Origin: Marisa cornuarietis
Lineage: Eukaryota; Mollusca; Gastropoda; Architaenioglossa; Ampullariidae
DNA length: 64,000 nt
Direction: 5' to 3'
Assembly (NCBI GenBank): GCA_004794655.1
Contig: SMMW01000588.1
Span: 558,001-622,000, forward strand
The translations under genes and the position numbers were made by a program. The number at the start of each line of letters is the position of its first letter. Within the stretch, counting starts at the first letter, position 1. The notes below the pieces were generated by a model. It was not told the origin of the DNA. It made no database searches and saw only the letters and a list, made by a program, of their open reading frames with translations. This document shows positions 1 through 13,500 of the stretch, in pieces.

Positions 1-810
1 GAACAGAAATGTTGCCGTCGGTGCTAGCTTATCAATTTGTTTTTCAAAATTCTACGGAAGTCTGTCAAAACCACAGCAGGAGGTATACTGCACCCTGGTC
101 CATTCTCTACATCATGATCTCTACATCTCATCTTTCTTACTACTTTTCCCAGTCTCTGGACTTGTTGGTTTGTTTATACAATTTGAATCTCGACATCACA
201 TTTTTTCAATATAATAAAGTTTTACAAAGTCCTGGTATCTTCTTGTAGAGCTCAATGTAAAATTTTAATTTTAAATGAGCAGGAAAGTGGTACCTTTAAA
301 TTCCCCTCTTTTGTGTTTCCATGAAGTTTGACGTCTTTTATGTTTAGTGAAATATTTATTTTAGTGAAAGAATGTGTTATAAATATAACCAACACGTCTC
401 ACTTATGTAGTGACACAGGGGTGGGCCAGTCGTGCAAGAAAATCATAATTCAAAGCTTTTGTTTTCCAAGTTCGCCGATGATCTTAATTGATTCCTTCGT
501 AGTATAGCTTTCGACAAATGAAATCCTTTAAGATACAAGAATTTCATCACAAAGTGAAAAGAACACACAAACACATTCTCTCGGCGACTTTCTGTAATCC
601 AATCAAGAATCTTACGAAAAAAAAGGTGTCTAACCCCCAACCCCGACTGCTTATAATATCTAGTCACTCATCTAATTTTCCAGAGTCTCTCACCTGTCAC
701 CTGACACATCCAGCTGCCATTGCCATGAACCGTAGGCCTGATTTAAAGGAACTCCCAAGTCCGAGGCACCCGATGTCGCCACGTTGTTTGTCCGCATTCG
801 TGCGTGCGTG

Positions 811-812
<2 letters not shown>

Positions 813-862
<50 letters not shown>
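813..862. repeat. TG dinucleotide microsatellite
   Basis: An uninterrupted TG run of about 25 units, flanked by TGCG units. Open frames across it are repeat artefacts. Confidence 0.95.
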
Positions 863-868
<6 letters not shown>

Positions 869-1149
869 GTCTCCTTTCCCGTGCCTGACCTACAAATCCT
901 CAAAAATTAAAAAGTAAGGCCACCTAGGGTGCAGCGTGCAGTACGGAGGGTGTGAGATTCAGGGTCGTTCGAACGGGGTCTTTCATAAAAGGCAAATATA
1001 AAAAAGGAAAAAGACAAAACAGGTTGCCGCCATCCAGTGCCTGACTAATAGCAAAAAAAAAAAAAAAGGAAGAAAAGGATCACCCAATAATAAATAACCC
1101 CTTGTAACAACTAGGGTGTTCCATAAAAACTAAAATCACACAGAAGTTC

Positions 1150-1235
1150 ACTGAACTTTGAGACTCTCGATGTAACGAATTATCCGCTATAATGAATTTT
1201 GTCGGGGATCCGAAGTGATTCGTTATGTCGAGACT
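1150..1235. repeat. Short palindromic repeat, MITE-like
   Basis: The left arm GAGACTCTCGATGTAACGAA and the reverse complement of the right arm (ending ATTCGTTATGTCGAGACTCC) match imperfectly over about 20 bp. Together they form a 75-85 bp terminal-inverted-repeat element. No target duplication was confirmed. Confidence 0.45.
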
Positions 1236-1336
1236 CCAGATATATGTATAGCTTTGTATTTATGTTAGAACTCAGAGTTAACAGTTAGGCCTATACATGT
1301 TAGAATCTTCTACCACTTATTCCTTTGTACTGACAG

Positions 1337-1606
1337 GTCTGAAGTCTACCTGCAGCTAAACCACGGCGTAGTGGTAGACCATCAGATAGTGGTGGACAAA
1401 AAAGACCCCCTGTACGTTGTGAACATCAAGCGTGCAATCGCCTCCCAGTTGCAGCTGCCTATCCTCCCGCCCGAAAAATACGACGACATCGTTGTTCAGG
1501 TTGCACCTTAGTGTCTCTCTTTTTTGTACACATTTGCTTACATACGTGTGTACTTGTACATAAACGCTACAATAAACAATAGTACGCACTTGCATAAAAG
1601 GTAAAT

Positions 1607-1694
<88 letters not shown>

Positions 1695-3013
1695 CAAATA
1701 CCAGGAATTATAAAGGTCAGCAGACAATGCCATAAGTATTTCAAAATCTCGCCGTGAGACTGAAGGTGCGTATCACAGCATACCCATAGCCACCCAGAAA
1801 TCAGCCTGTGTCGTATTTTCCAGCACGATATATTTGGAGCTTGTCCCACGCGCTTTGCCTTCTCCGCGGATGAAAAGAATGTGATAACCACCACCCGTGA
1901 CCTCACCATGTGCCAGATGCCGCAGGTGCTGGATAGTCAGCTGTACTTGGTATCTCTCGTCAAGAACTTACAGCTTAACGTGCTTAAGGGTAACACAGAC
2001 GAGGTAACTACTGCTGTTTGATTTTTGATGACGACCTGCCCGCCCCCCTCAAAAAGTTATTTTGGCAAATTTTAAAATAGAAGTTTGACCGACAAAATCT
2101 GATAAACCATTCAAACCCATTTGTTTGGCAAAAATCTAACCACACTTGTTATCTTGTAACACTTTCCGGTATTATTCTTTTCATGACGGACAACTTAACT
2201 TACATACAGTTATGATACAATATTTGTATGTCAATCTCTTACGTTCTTTCTTTAATATGTCACTAGTTCTGAATTTAGTTGACTCTCCTATGACTAAATA
2301 TAAATATATTAATTAAAATTCAAATGTTTGCTTAATTCGGAAATCGTGAGCAATCAGCTCTGCACTGACTCGATTGCAGACTTGTGTGTATTTAACAATC
2401 ATAAGACAAATGAACATAATGAACTTTAGAGATTGGTTGTCATGTAATAAGTACAATGGGTGTAATGTGATAAGTACAAAAGCAACAACAGTAACAAAGG
2501 AATAAGTTTCCTTCGTCGATTATTATTATAAATCACGGTTTTCCTTTTTACACTGAATCTATTTTACTAGGTCATATGTCTTTCTCGGTTCTTGTGGGGA
2601 GTTCTCGAACTAAAGGTCCTTCTTAACAAGACAAATACAGACTAACGTTTGACTAACTTTAAATTAGTTTTTACATAACAGATGATGCTGTGTCGTTAAG
2701 AATGGCCTAAACAGCAACAGGTGGAATGAGTCTGTAATTCTTAAATGAATATACGCGTGCGTGCGTGCGTGCGTGTGTTTTTCAGATGATCTACCCGTTC
2801 CGCTCCGAGGTGAACTGCACGTACAAGCTGAGTGGCAACAGGAGGATCGAGTCGTCAGAGTGCGCGCAGCACGAGACCTTTCAACCTTTCTTTGCCGATG
2901 GTCTATCACAAACACATCCCGTGGCCTCCGTCAAGTATATATCTTGCACAACGCATTGCGCGTGCTCATATGATTTGTTTGTTTTTTTCTGTTTTAAAGT
3001 CTTGAATACTGAC

Positions 3014-3053
<40 letters not shown>

Positions 3054-5420
3054 CGATCCACTGGCGATGGTTAGGTCACGTGTGCCGCATGCCTCCAGAC
3101 TCAATCACCAGAACAGCCCTGCGATGGACACCACAGGGAAAGAGGAACAGAGGAAGGCCCAAAGAGACGTGGAAGCGAACCATCAAAAGGGACCTCAGGA
3201 ACAAAGGCCTATCATTCGAGACAGCCCCCAGAATAGCAGCAGACAGAACCAGGTGGAGGTCCCTTGCTGTCGACTCACGGGCCAGACGGCACAAGGAGGA
3301 CGGATGATGATGATGATGATAGATATACAGATGGATCAAACTAGGTGGGAATGAAACAACAAAGGCCTTCACTGCTCTTTGACAAAGAGTCTGGACATGC
3401 AACGAATGGCTCAAAGAACGAACGCAGTTACGATTAAAAAAGGAACAGCAAACAGTGCCAGAACTATAAAATAGCAAATCAGATTATTCACCCAGGCAAA
3501 GCCATGAGTCGCGTCAGCACCACCGCTTGGGAACTGTTAGCAGAACAGGCTGGCTTCAGATCAGGTAGAAGTACAGTTGAGCAGATGTACAACTCTCGCA
3601 TCTTTAGAAGACCTTTTTAGATGCTTACAGAAGCATCTTCAGCATTAGCGGGACCTCATTCACAACTTCATAGACTTTAAAAAGGCTTGTAACAGAGTTT
3701 GGGACAAGGAACTATGGCATGTTATGCGAAGCTTCATCGATGGTCTCGTCCAAGTCTCGTAGTACCGATTCTGCTTTACGGATGTGAGACGTGGACCCTG
3801 CTTGCCGACACAGAGAGGAGAATCCTTGCGTTCAAGAACAAGTGACCGAGGAGGCTGCCCCGGATCTCGTACAGAGAACATAAAACCAATAATTTCGTAC
3901 GAAGCGTCGTTGCCACACTCATAGGTCACCAGAAACATCTACTTGCAACAGTGTAGCAGCGTAAGCTATTCTGGTTTGGCCATGTGACCCGGCACAACAG
4001 ACTGTTCTTCAAGGTGCCTTAGAGGTGGTCGACGCAGCGGTGGCAAGAGAAAGAACTGGGTTACGATCGTCAAAGACTTGACTGGTCGTCCTGTGTAAGA
4101 TCTACTCACAATCGCCCAAGACAGGCGTGTGGCGGGCCCTGTCAGCTGCTGCGTCTATACATGTGCTCCCCTCCAACGACAGTCAAGGGACAAATGAATG
4201 ATATACCAATATATACATTATTAGTTGGAATAGGCAGCATAGCTCTAACGGTCATCGAAACACTCAAGACCCTCGATCACGGCAAGGTGGAAGTCTACTA
4301 GAATATGGAGTAACAAGAAAAGTAGAACTAAAGTAGAAAGAGGAGAAATAAATGTCATACGTGTAAATAAATGCAAAAATAAAAACACAACACTGAGAAA
4401 AACAGGCACCAAAAAGAACCTTAAAGCAAACAAACATTCAAAATAAAAATGTAGCCTGTCAAACACCTTTGTTTTAGAACATGCATCCATCGTACTCAAT
4501 CGTGTGAGAGAACGTATACACTCCGTGACTTTATTCTGTTTTCCAACAGGCAGCTGCTTACCTTGGAATCGGTTGGCTCAGTCCCCAGAAGTAAGCGCGC
4601 CATGAGTCGCGGCCTTCATGGTCGAGACATTGTGGATCTCAGCATGGCATTAGAACAGATTGAGGAACCAGAAACCGTGGCGCCGCAGATCTTCTCACAG
4701 CTCCGAGACTTCATGAGCACGTACTCCGCGTTGTCGAAAGATTTGCCGCCAGTCAACTTCCGGGCGCTGGTGAACCTGATGAGAAACGCCAAGGAGAATG
4801 TTCTAGATGAAGTCCTCGACTCTCTACTCCTGTGCCGCACCTCTGCACTCCTTTGTCCCCTTAAAGTGGATTCTGGAGATATGAAACCATCGCTCCTGCA
4901 GGTCAGAAAATGTTGTATTCTCTTCCATTTTCAGGAACGTTATCAAGTTTTGTGTCATTAGATTCTACATAAATGATGTTTAGGACGATCTATCTCGTGG
5001 TTTTGTGTCCCCGGAGTGGTCAAGGTGCGATTGTGTCGACCTGTTTTTTTTCCTGCACAGGACATTTCGGAGACGTTTTTTACGGATGGGCTGCTGTCGT
5101 GTGGTAGTGACGCATGTGTCGCCACGTACGTCACCTGCCTGCAGCGCGGTCTCGTTGGTGACGTAGCTGGAGGCGTTACTCTTTTCAACATGGCGTTATT
5201 CTATGCGCCGTCACCAGCTGTTGTGAAGAAGATCTTTGTGAGTAAGGCTTTCTTCTTTGTGAGATTTGAAATAGGATATACTTTTTCAGTTCAATTTACA
5301 GGATCGGCGTTCATGCCGACAGGTCTGGAGATGCAACTCACGGTTTTGTGGTTGGTTCAGCCACCGTGTCAGCAGCAGAGGCCATCTCACGGCACACACT
5401 GTGAAGATAATAGTGAGCAA

Positions 5421-5509
<89 letters not shown>

Positions 5510-7414
5510 GAGAGAGAGATAGAAAGGAAAGAAGAAAGATTGCCTTCGTACAGGTTGTGTTATCTGAAGCTCACTGAGCTGTAGATCACAAAGAAAGTCT
5601 CCTCCCAATGCCACATTGTTCTTCCGATTGATGTTTAGGAGTTCTGCAAGGTTAAATCGACAAGAACCTGTTGGCTCTCCCTTGGAAGCCTGGTCAACAA
5701 ACTGTCCAACAGCGTGAGAAACAGCAACAACCGCAACTACGTGGGTGAGGGGAAGAAGGTCTTGAAAGAGATCCTACAGCACCTGCGTGCTGGGATGGGA
5801 GACACCTGCCGTCTGACCAGCTTCGATCTCGCCACACAGCACTACACGCTTGCTTCCCTGCTGGACACAATCAAAGTACTCGTACTTTATCACTTCAGCT
5901 CCTTGCTCATTCTTTCTCCGCACATTCGTTTTTTCCACTTTTCTAACTGTTCTACAATCCAACATCTCACTATTTTCAGATGATCACATAATGACATGAG
6001 TTTCAGACAAAGAGAAGACCTGTAAAGACAGCAAGACAAGACTGTAGTTTGTTCAGAAAAACAGAAAATTATTTTCAAAACGCATGAAGAAAAATATTGT
6101 TGTGAAAATCGTATTCAAGATCAGAGAAAACGATCTGTTATGTCTTCTTCAGACACTGGGAAACGCCGGGGATGCCATCCAAATGTTTTACGACAACGAT
6201 TCAAAGGACGGTAAAGGCCTGGTGCCAGCGTTGATTCGGTGCTTGAAAAATTCAGCCCTTCCTGAGAAAATTTCTCGAGCTGTTATTTTGGTGAGTTGCA
6301 GTCCTCACAAGTAAACGACCATTTAACTTGCAAATGAAACTGCTGAAAGAACGATATTTTCAAGATCTAATGTTGTTGAAGGTTTACAGAAGTGTAATTA
6401 TTTTTATGACTCGGTTGAGCTCAGTACAAGAGAGCATTTTCCAAGTAATTACCCCCACCTCCTTCTACCCTTTCATCCCCCCCCCCACAAACTTCTTTTT
6501 TCGAGATGCAGATCTAGAAACATTACAAGTTTGAGAACGGTGTAAAATGTCAGACATCAGGAATGTACCAGGACACGCTTTCTTTGTCACGGCTAACAGA
6601 AGGGCTGGGACAATATCTTTGTTCTAGGTATCTGTAGACCTTTGAAATGTCCCAATGAAGACCTTTTCTCGTACATAATGATGCTTTTCAGTTTGTCTGT
6701 TTAAAGGTGGTAAGGATTTAGGGAAATGCTTTAAAAGTCATATCTTGCATTTTGCAATGGTGATGAAAATATTTTGGTTTCGTGCAGACCTTTAACTCAT
6801 TCGCAGAATTCTTATTCGAGTACTTTTGCCCTGCTGTGTGTTTAGGCGATGGGAAAGCTTGAGCTGAACAAGGAATTGCAAAAGGTTTTCATGGACCTCT
6901 TATCTGATGTCATGCGACCTTCCTCTCTGCGAACTGTGGCGTTTGATTATCTCCTTCGCCTCGAAGACGAGACCAACATCCGGGCCTTGTTGCAAGCCAT
7001 CCAGACAGAGCGGATGACCAGCTTGAAGTTTTACATGGTCACGCGACTCATCCACTTGCTGGAGTCCAATCTTCCTCACGCCTTTGGGTAAACATTTCTG
7101 AACATGAGTGTCTGATATCAAGCTTCGTGATCGTGACAGTCATGCCAGACCTACTCTCTGGGTATTTATTCGTTTACGCGAGATCAAAATCAAAACATCA
7201 GTACATTATATTCCAAATTTTATAAATGTCTTTCCCCTAGTGCAAATACATATACAGGCAGAGAAAAACTGTGGAAGTATATTTTTATATTTTCTTCATT
7301 TGAAACTGCAGATGTTTCAAGATCTCTGCCTGTAGCCGTCAATATGTTTGTATTGTGACTTCATCTAGATAATAAGCGCAGAGATCTTCTTCTTAGGGAT
7401 GGGGGAGACCGCGC

Positions 7415-7508
<94 letters not shown>

Positions 7509-10500
7509 GATGTTGTTGAGATGACGATGTGAATTAAATTTAGTTCTTTTCTTTCTTCACCTCTCACTTTCCATCCCAAGGCTGCGTTCACTCTGGCGGA
7601 AAGTTATGAAGGAACAGACCTTTCAGCTTCCGGTGATAGAACACCTTAGAGGCAGGGGCTCCCAACACGGAGAGTTTTCCTTCCACACGGAGGTTCCTGT
7701 GTCTAAAATGCCTGCCGGTGCTAAATTTGTCATCAATGTCGTCTACGACCCCTCCAGAATCGTCTTCAGTTCTGTGAGGGTCTCTCTGACCATCACTGTA
7801 GGCAACTTCTCCCATGAACTGGTGGAAATTGGGCTCGACGTACAAGGTCACTGTGTTTAAAGCGATCATAAAATGTGTAATAATGGAGTATCACTGCCTA
7901 TTTTTTGTGTAGCCTTTTCATAAAGCAGACATTATTATATCAGACAAATATTTACATTTTTCTCTTGACAGTCTGTATAACGACAGAGAATGGGTCACAG
8001 TATATATAAAAGTATTTTAGGAATTTTTTAAAAATTACATCTGCGAGGCATCTGAAATGTGCTTCGTTAATTGTGACAGTATATGATTTTCATGGGCTAG
8101 ACCCAGGGCGAATAAATAAAATTTGAACAAAACGTGACTTTCGAATGTTGTCTGCAGGTTTTGAAAACATCGCGCGCGAGTTCTTGGGCCCAGAATTCAA
8201 TTGGAGAGATGTCCAACCCGGAGCTCTCATTGCCAAAATTATGCAAGCCGTTCTGCCGAAAAACAGGAAGGTGCCCACATTCTTCTTCCACGACAAGACT
8301 GTCATTCAAACTCTTCAAGAGCTGTTTCAGCGAGTCAACATGCCAACTGGAGATTCCCCACAAGCACAGCTGCACGTTCGCCTGTTAGGTGAGTCCTGGT
8401 GGGCAAAAACACGTGGGTGTATTTGAATGCTTTGCGTTTTATCTTTAAATGGTAGCTGATTCTTCATGAAAAACTACTATATGTTCAACAGAAATCTGCA
8501 ATTAATAGAATTGTTGCTCATTATTATTTTTATTATATTCATACACGAGGTTTAAATTTTCCATTACAGAGGTTACTATATAGATCTTTGAGACCGTTAC
8601 CCTAAAATACATTTTTGAATAGGATTAGCCTTTTCTGAGGACATTGTCAGCGTGTTTATGGCTTTAATTTTCGTATTATTCACAGGAAGTGACGTGGGAT
8701 TCTTAGATCTGGAAGACTTTATTGTCATTGTCAAAGAAGCCATTAATCCTAACAGTGAAAAAAAGCCAGCGAGGTTCCAAAATCTGATGCAAACTTTCGC
8801 CCAAGGCATTAGTCTGTTCATTGGAAAGTCCCAGAAGATGGTGGAGGCGAAAAAGATCATTCCGACGGTGGCTGGCCTGCCGTGGCAGGTGGAAATAGAC
8901 GGCACCATGGTGGCCTCCGCCATAGTCAATGTGACGAATGACATGAGCAAGTTCCGCAAGGGAGACGGACCCCTCGAAAGCCGCGGAAGACTGAAAGTGA
9001 GGTAACTTCTGAACCGTTAAACAGGCTCTTTTCTCCATCTCCACAGGCAGGTGGAAAATGCTCAGTGGAAATCACTTAACATTATGTGTTTTGATCATTA
9101 TTCACAGATCAGTCGTCCCTTTGCATTATCATACTAAGTTTTCCCCTGGGAAAAAGCAAATATTTGGTTGGCATAACGGGTAATGCTTGTCCTCTCACAG
9201 TGTGGCGGTGGCTGTGTCGTGTCGTGGTGCAGTGCACTTGGGGAACTTCTCGATGTCCGGAGTCCAGCTCAACTTGTCTGTTCTTGTCAACGGAGAGACG
9301 GGCGGTCGACTGAAGCTTTATTTCGTGCCAGAACGCAAGACAACACCACGTGCCCAGGTTCTAGAGTTAGGGCTTGAGGCCCCGAGACATACTCTTAATG
9401 TCATTAGTATCAGGTGAGTCTTTTCGTGACTAAACACGTTTGGGGCGTTTTCTATTTTCCCCACTAGATTTAATCCAGGTTATAAAGATCTGGAAACTAA
9501 AAATTGTTTGCTTGTACGATTTGTCAACAGTTGTTGTCTGTGTTTCAGACAATTGTTTTACTGTTAGCATGAGTAATGGAGAAGCCAGCCTTCCTCTCAC
9601 TTTGAGTATGTGGCAGAGAGTATATTTGTGTTTTTGAACGTGGTTTTGTATATGTATGTATGTGTGTGCGCGCGTGCGTGTGTGTTTTCGATCCTGCAGG
9701 CTTCATCATCATCTCTTCTAATTTTCATTTATTCTTTTTTTTCTTGCTTGTCTTCGTTGGTTATGAACTTGGTGAGACCAGCGTGTTTCATGAGCTTTAT
9801 CATCATTGTCGTCGTCGTCGTTAAGAATGTCCGGTGTCTACTTTTTATGTACGACACGGAATGATGGCGGATCTTTTCATAATAAAGCAGTTCAGCAATT
9901 TTCTGCCAAAATGAAAAATGTTTGATTTACGCTCACTGAAAAGAGTGCGCGCGTACGTGTATTGACTTTCCGAATCCATTATGACACATTTTCTATATAA
10001 AATGAAATATAAATTTGAGAAGGGTGAAACCTAACCCGCTTGCATTCTTAGCTGACCTAGTGAGTACAGGTATAAGCAGGTATGTGTAGCCGTAGTTTGG
10101 ACCTTTGCAAGTCCCTACAAAAATCCCCATGTATTAAAGGTCTTAATGATTTGAACGACAGGAGTGACTTGTTCACCATCCACAATGACAAGTATCGCAC
10201 GCTGCTGACCCCAGCCACGCAGCAGCAGGTCCAGCTGTGCGCCCCTCAGTTCGTGCAGCGATGGTCTGGCCAACGTCCGTGTCTCAGCGGGTTCTACCAG
10301 CAAACCAGCGGACTCTCTCTGACTCCATTTCCCCTGCTGTCTGGACCAGTCCATCTTGATGTGCGCATTACGCCGGCAGACAGGTGGGGCACCCAGATTC
10401 TTGTAGATTTAAACTGGTATATCCATGTCTTCCTTGGGTAAGAACAATCATCATCGACATCCGAGTTCAGGGCCCATGTTATCATACATTTGGACATCTA

Positions 10501-13500
10501 TTTTATGCCACGTATGAATGAAACAGGGTTATTTGCTCAGACAAGGTGAAATTATGTATCCACTTATGAACATAAACTTGGCAACATGTCAGATAACATC
10601 CACTGATATCGTAAAGAACTAAACTGGCGTTGATGTGATTGCAGAGCCTTGAAGGAATATACTGCGGTTCTCACAATGACGAGGGACAGCACTGGGATAC
10701 ATGCACGAAAACAAGTTTTCAAGGCTGACTTCTCTGCTCTAGGCAAGCTTTCCTCTATTGGCATTGTAACCATGACATGATGAAGTATTATACTTTATTA
10801 CTCAGAAACTGCTATTTGAAGGCCAGTCTAGTCAGTTGGCATTGTCACAGTGTCTCATCTGGGCAAACTGTATTCAACAGTGTCAACTAAAACAAAACTG
10901 GCCTCTTGTAGGATATTGTGTCTTTTAGTTATTCAATAATTGATAGTTTAATTGTTAAAATAAACGTAGATCTGTCTATGAATCTACATATCGCTTATTT
11001 AAAAATATTTACTAACGAAGTTCTGTTCAAAATCAAAGTCGTTGACTTTTTTATATTCTTGATCTTGCGTGGTCGCGATCTTTATTAGGTGACGAATTGA
11101 AGCGGCAGTGTCACGTTAAGGTCGAAGTCGATCCACTGACTATGAATGTTCACGTGGACAGTGCTGTGCCTGAGGTGGGTCTGCGGTATGATCTTGAACT
11201 TCTGTCAAATCAGACTGGAAATAACACAGCAAGCCACCGCAAAATGTCGTCCATCTTGTCTCTTCAGTCGAGAATACTGCACTCTTTAATCCTGGAGGTA
11301 AGAAAATCGCCCTTTACTAGAGCTGTTCTAATAATCATTTTCCACTTGTACTGTCAATGAATTTGAGTGCGTCTCACGTTTTTTCAGTTTGTAGACGTAT
11401 TAGGAATTTATTTTAATAATTGTTTCGTTTTTATTGTATTTTAGTGAATTATATTTTTCTTTCTAACAGTGGACTTTTCTTAAAAAATATTTTAAAGTAA
11501 AATCAAACGTAAGTACGCTTCGGTCGCGAAATGCGCTAACTTGATATCGCATTGGTAGAAGGCTTGATTTATGTTCAGTTGAAGAAAAGCAAGGTGCAGG
11601 CGTTAACAGGTCCGCAGACGAGCGAAGTCCACAACTTCATGATGGCCAAATTTAACATATCCGTGCCCGGATTATCCTTCCATGCTGAATATGAAGCGTC
11701 TTCGGGAAGGAAACAGGACCCCCTCATTAATAAAATCACCATCAGATACTACTGGTAAGGGATGCGAGTTCGGTGACAAAGACTGTGACTGAAGACCTGT
11801 ACCACAACGACCACACGACAGCCATCACTACCACTATTTGTTGCAATAATAATACTCGAGAACTTGTCAAAACCCCAGGGAAATTTAGGGAAAAACCTTA
11901 TACAAATAAGGAGGCCTAGGTAAATTCATGGTTTGAATGTGATGTAGAAGGTGATAACAAGGCTTGGACCTTGCAGTTAAAAATCTTCACCAGCAGTAAA
12001 ATACTATGTTTTAAGAAAATGATATTAAAAGACCTCATATTCGTTTTTGAACAGCAGGTATTATTGGCATTCATTCATCGTGAACTCAGTAAGTTAGAAA
12101 GACAAGAAATGTATAAGTCGTCCTCATACATTTTACCATGATGCAGACTGAAAGCGCTTTAAAAAGTCTTTTGTATTTACTTCTGTTTCAGCGAGCCTAA
12201 ACTTGGTATCTTCTATTCGTTGCACTGGCGACCTCACTCAGCTCCTCGAAATGGACACTTGTCAGAGTATAAATTCACAAATGAAGGGATCATAAGTCAA
12301 TCCTTGTCTTCTAACTGGAAGGTGTTTGATACTATGACCATCATCGTCCCAGGTAAAATCGCCACTTTGTTGTAAAGATGAGAGGCTCTTAATATGCCAT
12401 AATGTGTAGAAATATTACAGTCAGTGTATCGTTTTCCCCAGAAAAAGAATCACACAATTTTTGTGACAGTCTTCTGTATACGTTATCTCTTAATTCTGCT
12501 CAGAAATTATACTGTCTCCTATATTTTCATGGTGGCATATAGAACTAGCTTGATATGACCGTGTTGTTGTCTTCATAATCATGTACGAGACCGCCGGATT
12601 TTTTTCAGTTCATTTCAAACTTAATGAAGTTTATGTGTAGCGTCAAATCTTTAACATGTAATGCGTTTGTCTACAGGGGATAATCTGACTTTGGTGAACA
12701 GTATGTCAGCAAACTATTCCTACGCTCAGCGTTTTACAACCCTTTACTGGACTACAAATGTTGGCGACCCGGATGAAAAATTGGTCAGTCAAGTTCTGCA
12801 GTAACTCTGGTTATTTTCTTTAATACTATCTTTATACTGCAACCAAAAACGTTTCAGGCTTATCTTTGTATAAAGACTCTGACACCTTCATTGTTTTTAA
12901 CATATAAGGAATAAACTTTGATCATGTCTTTTCAATTTCTCTGCACTATTAATGACACTTCCTTTACTTTTTACATAACCATGCACATTTGCAAAGGATA
13001 GCTGTACTTTTGTTGGATTTAATTTAAACTGTTCATATCGATGCGACAAAGCGGCAAACTATGCTAACTTTTCAGTTTCATTAAAAGTCACTTACATAAT
13101 AAATGTATGTGGATACGCATATGTTGTCAAGGTTACAGCCAGTGGGAGAACTGTGATCGCATACTAATTATCCCCGTTTGTGGACATTTGTAGGAATGTA
13201 TCTCAGGAACGGAGTAGGGTGTTCAGGTATTCACTGAGAGTTTCGGAAATAATATTTTCAACTGAGATGAGTCCAGTAAGCTGCAAAAAGGAATAGTTTT
13301 GAACACGTGTAGACCTGGGGACTTTTGCAGCATGACTGGCGGATTGGCGTCTGAGGGGTGGGGTAGAGGTGAGGAGAAGGCAAATGTATGTGGGTTGGGT
13401 GGGGTGTATGAGAGGGCGTGTCTGGGCACATAATGTCTCTTACACGTTACATTCTAATAATGAAGATTGCTTTTAGAGCCCCGTTCTCTAATGGCTAATA

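Larger units (their letters stand above)
1..1336 (+). other. Non-coding stretch, probably an intron of the lipid transfer gene
   Basis: The first recognisable exon (1337) starts in the middle of LPD_N after a good acceptor, so this stretch should be intron of the same gene. It holds a TG microsatellite and a small palindromic repeat. No exon was recognised. Confidence 0.5.
1337..7087 (+). other. LLTP exons 1-8: vitellogenin N-terminal lipid-binding domain (LPD_N)
   Basis: This is the N-sheet and helical part of the lipid cavity, about 545 residues, with its first part missing to the left. Exon 1 (1337-1499) reads DPLYVVNIKRAIASQLQ, close to the family pattern in which native intermediates are followed by a conserved NIKR helix. 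Exon 2 has GACPT followed by TTTRDLTMCQ, matching the typical CPTEY...TRDLxxC stretch. Exon 3 carries the paired cysteines of the next strand. Exon 4 begins KQLLTLESV, then a basic RSKR, then the helical repeats that fill exons 4-8. Exon 8 ends VTRLIHLLESNLPHAFG, typical of the end of the alpha-helical half-ring. Introns are 300-1,600 bp; intron 3 is enlarged by LINE debris. Confidence 0.85.

Noticed and set aside
697..910. Frames with long poly-Cys/Val or poly-His/Thr stretches
   Set aside because: They are translations of a TG/CA microsatellite. The same applies around 1356-1909, 5016-5510, 15674-16009, 46774-47160 and 49638-50115.
7361..7591. Poly-methionine protein on the minus strand
   Set aside because: It is a translation of the CAT microsatellite in an intron.
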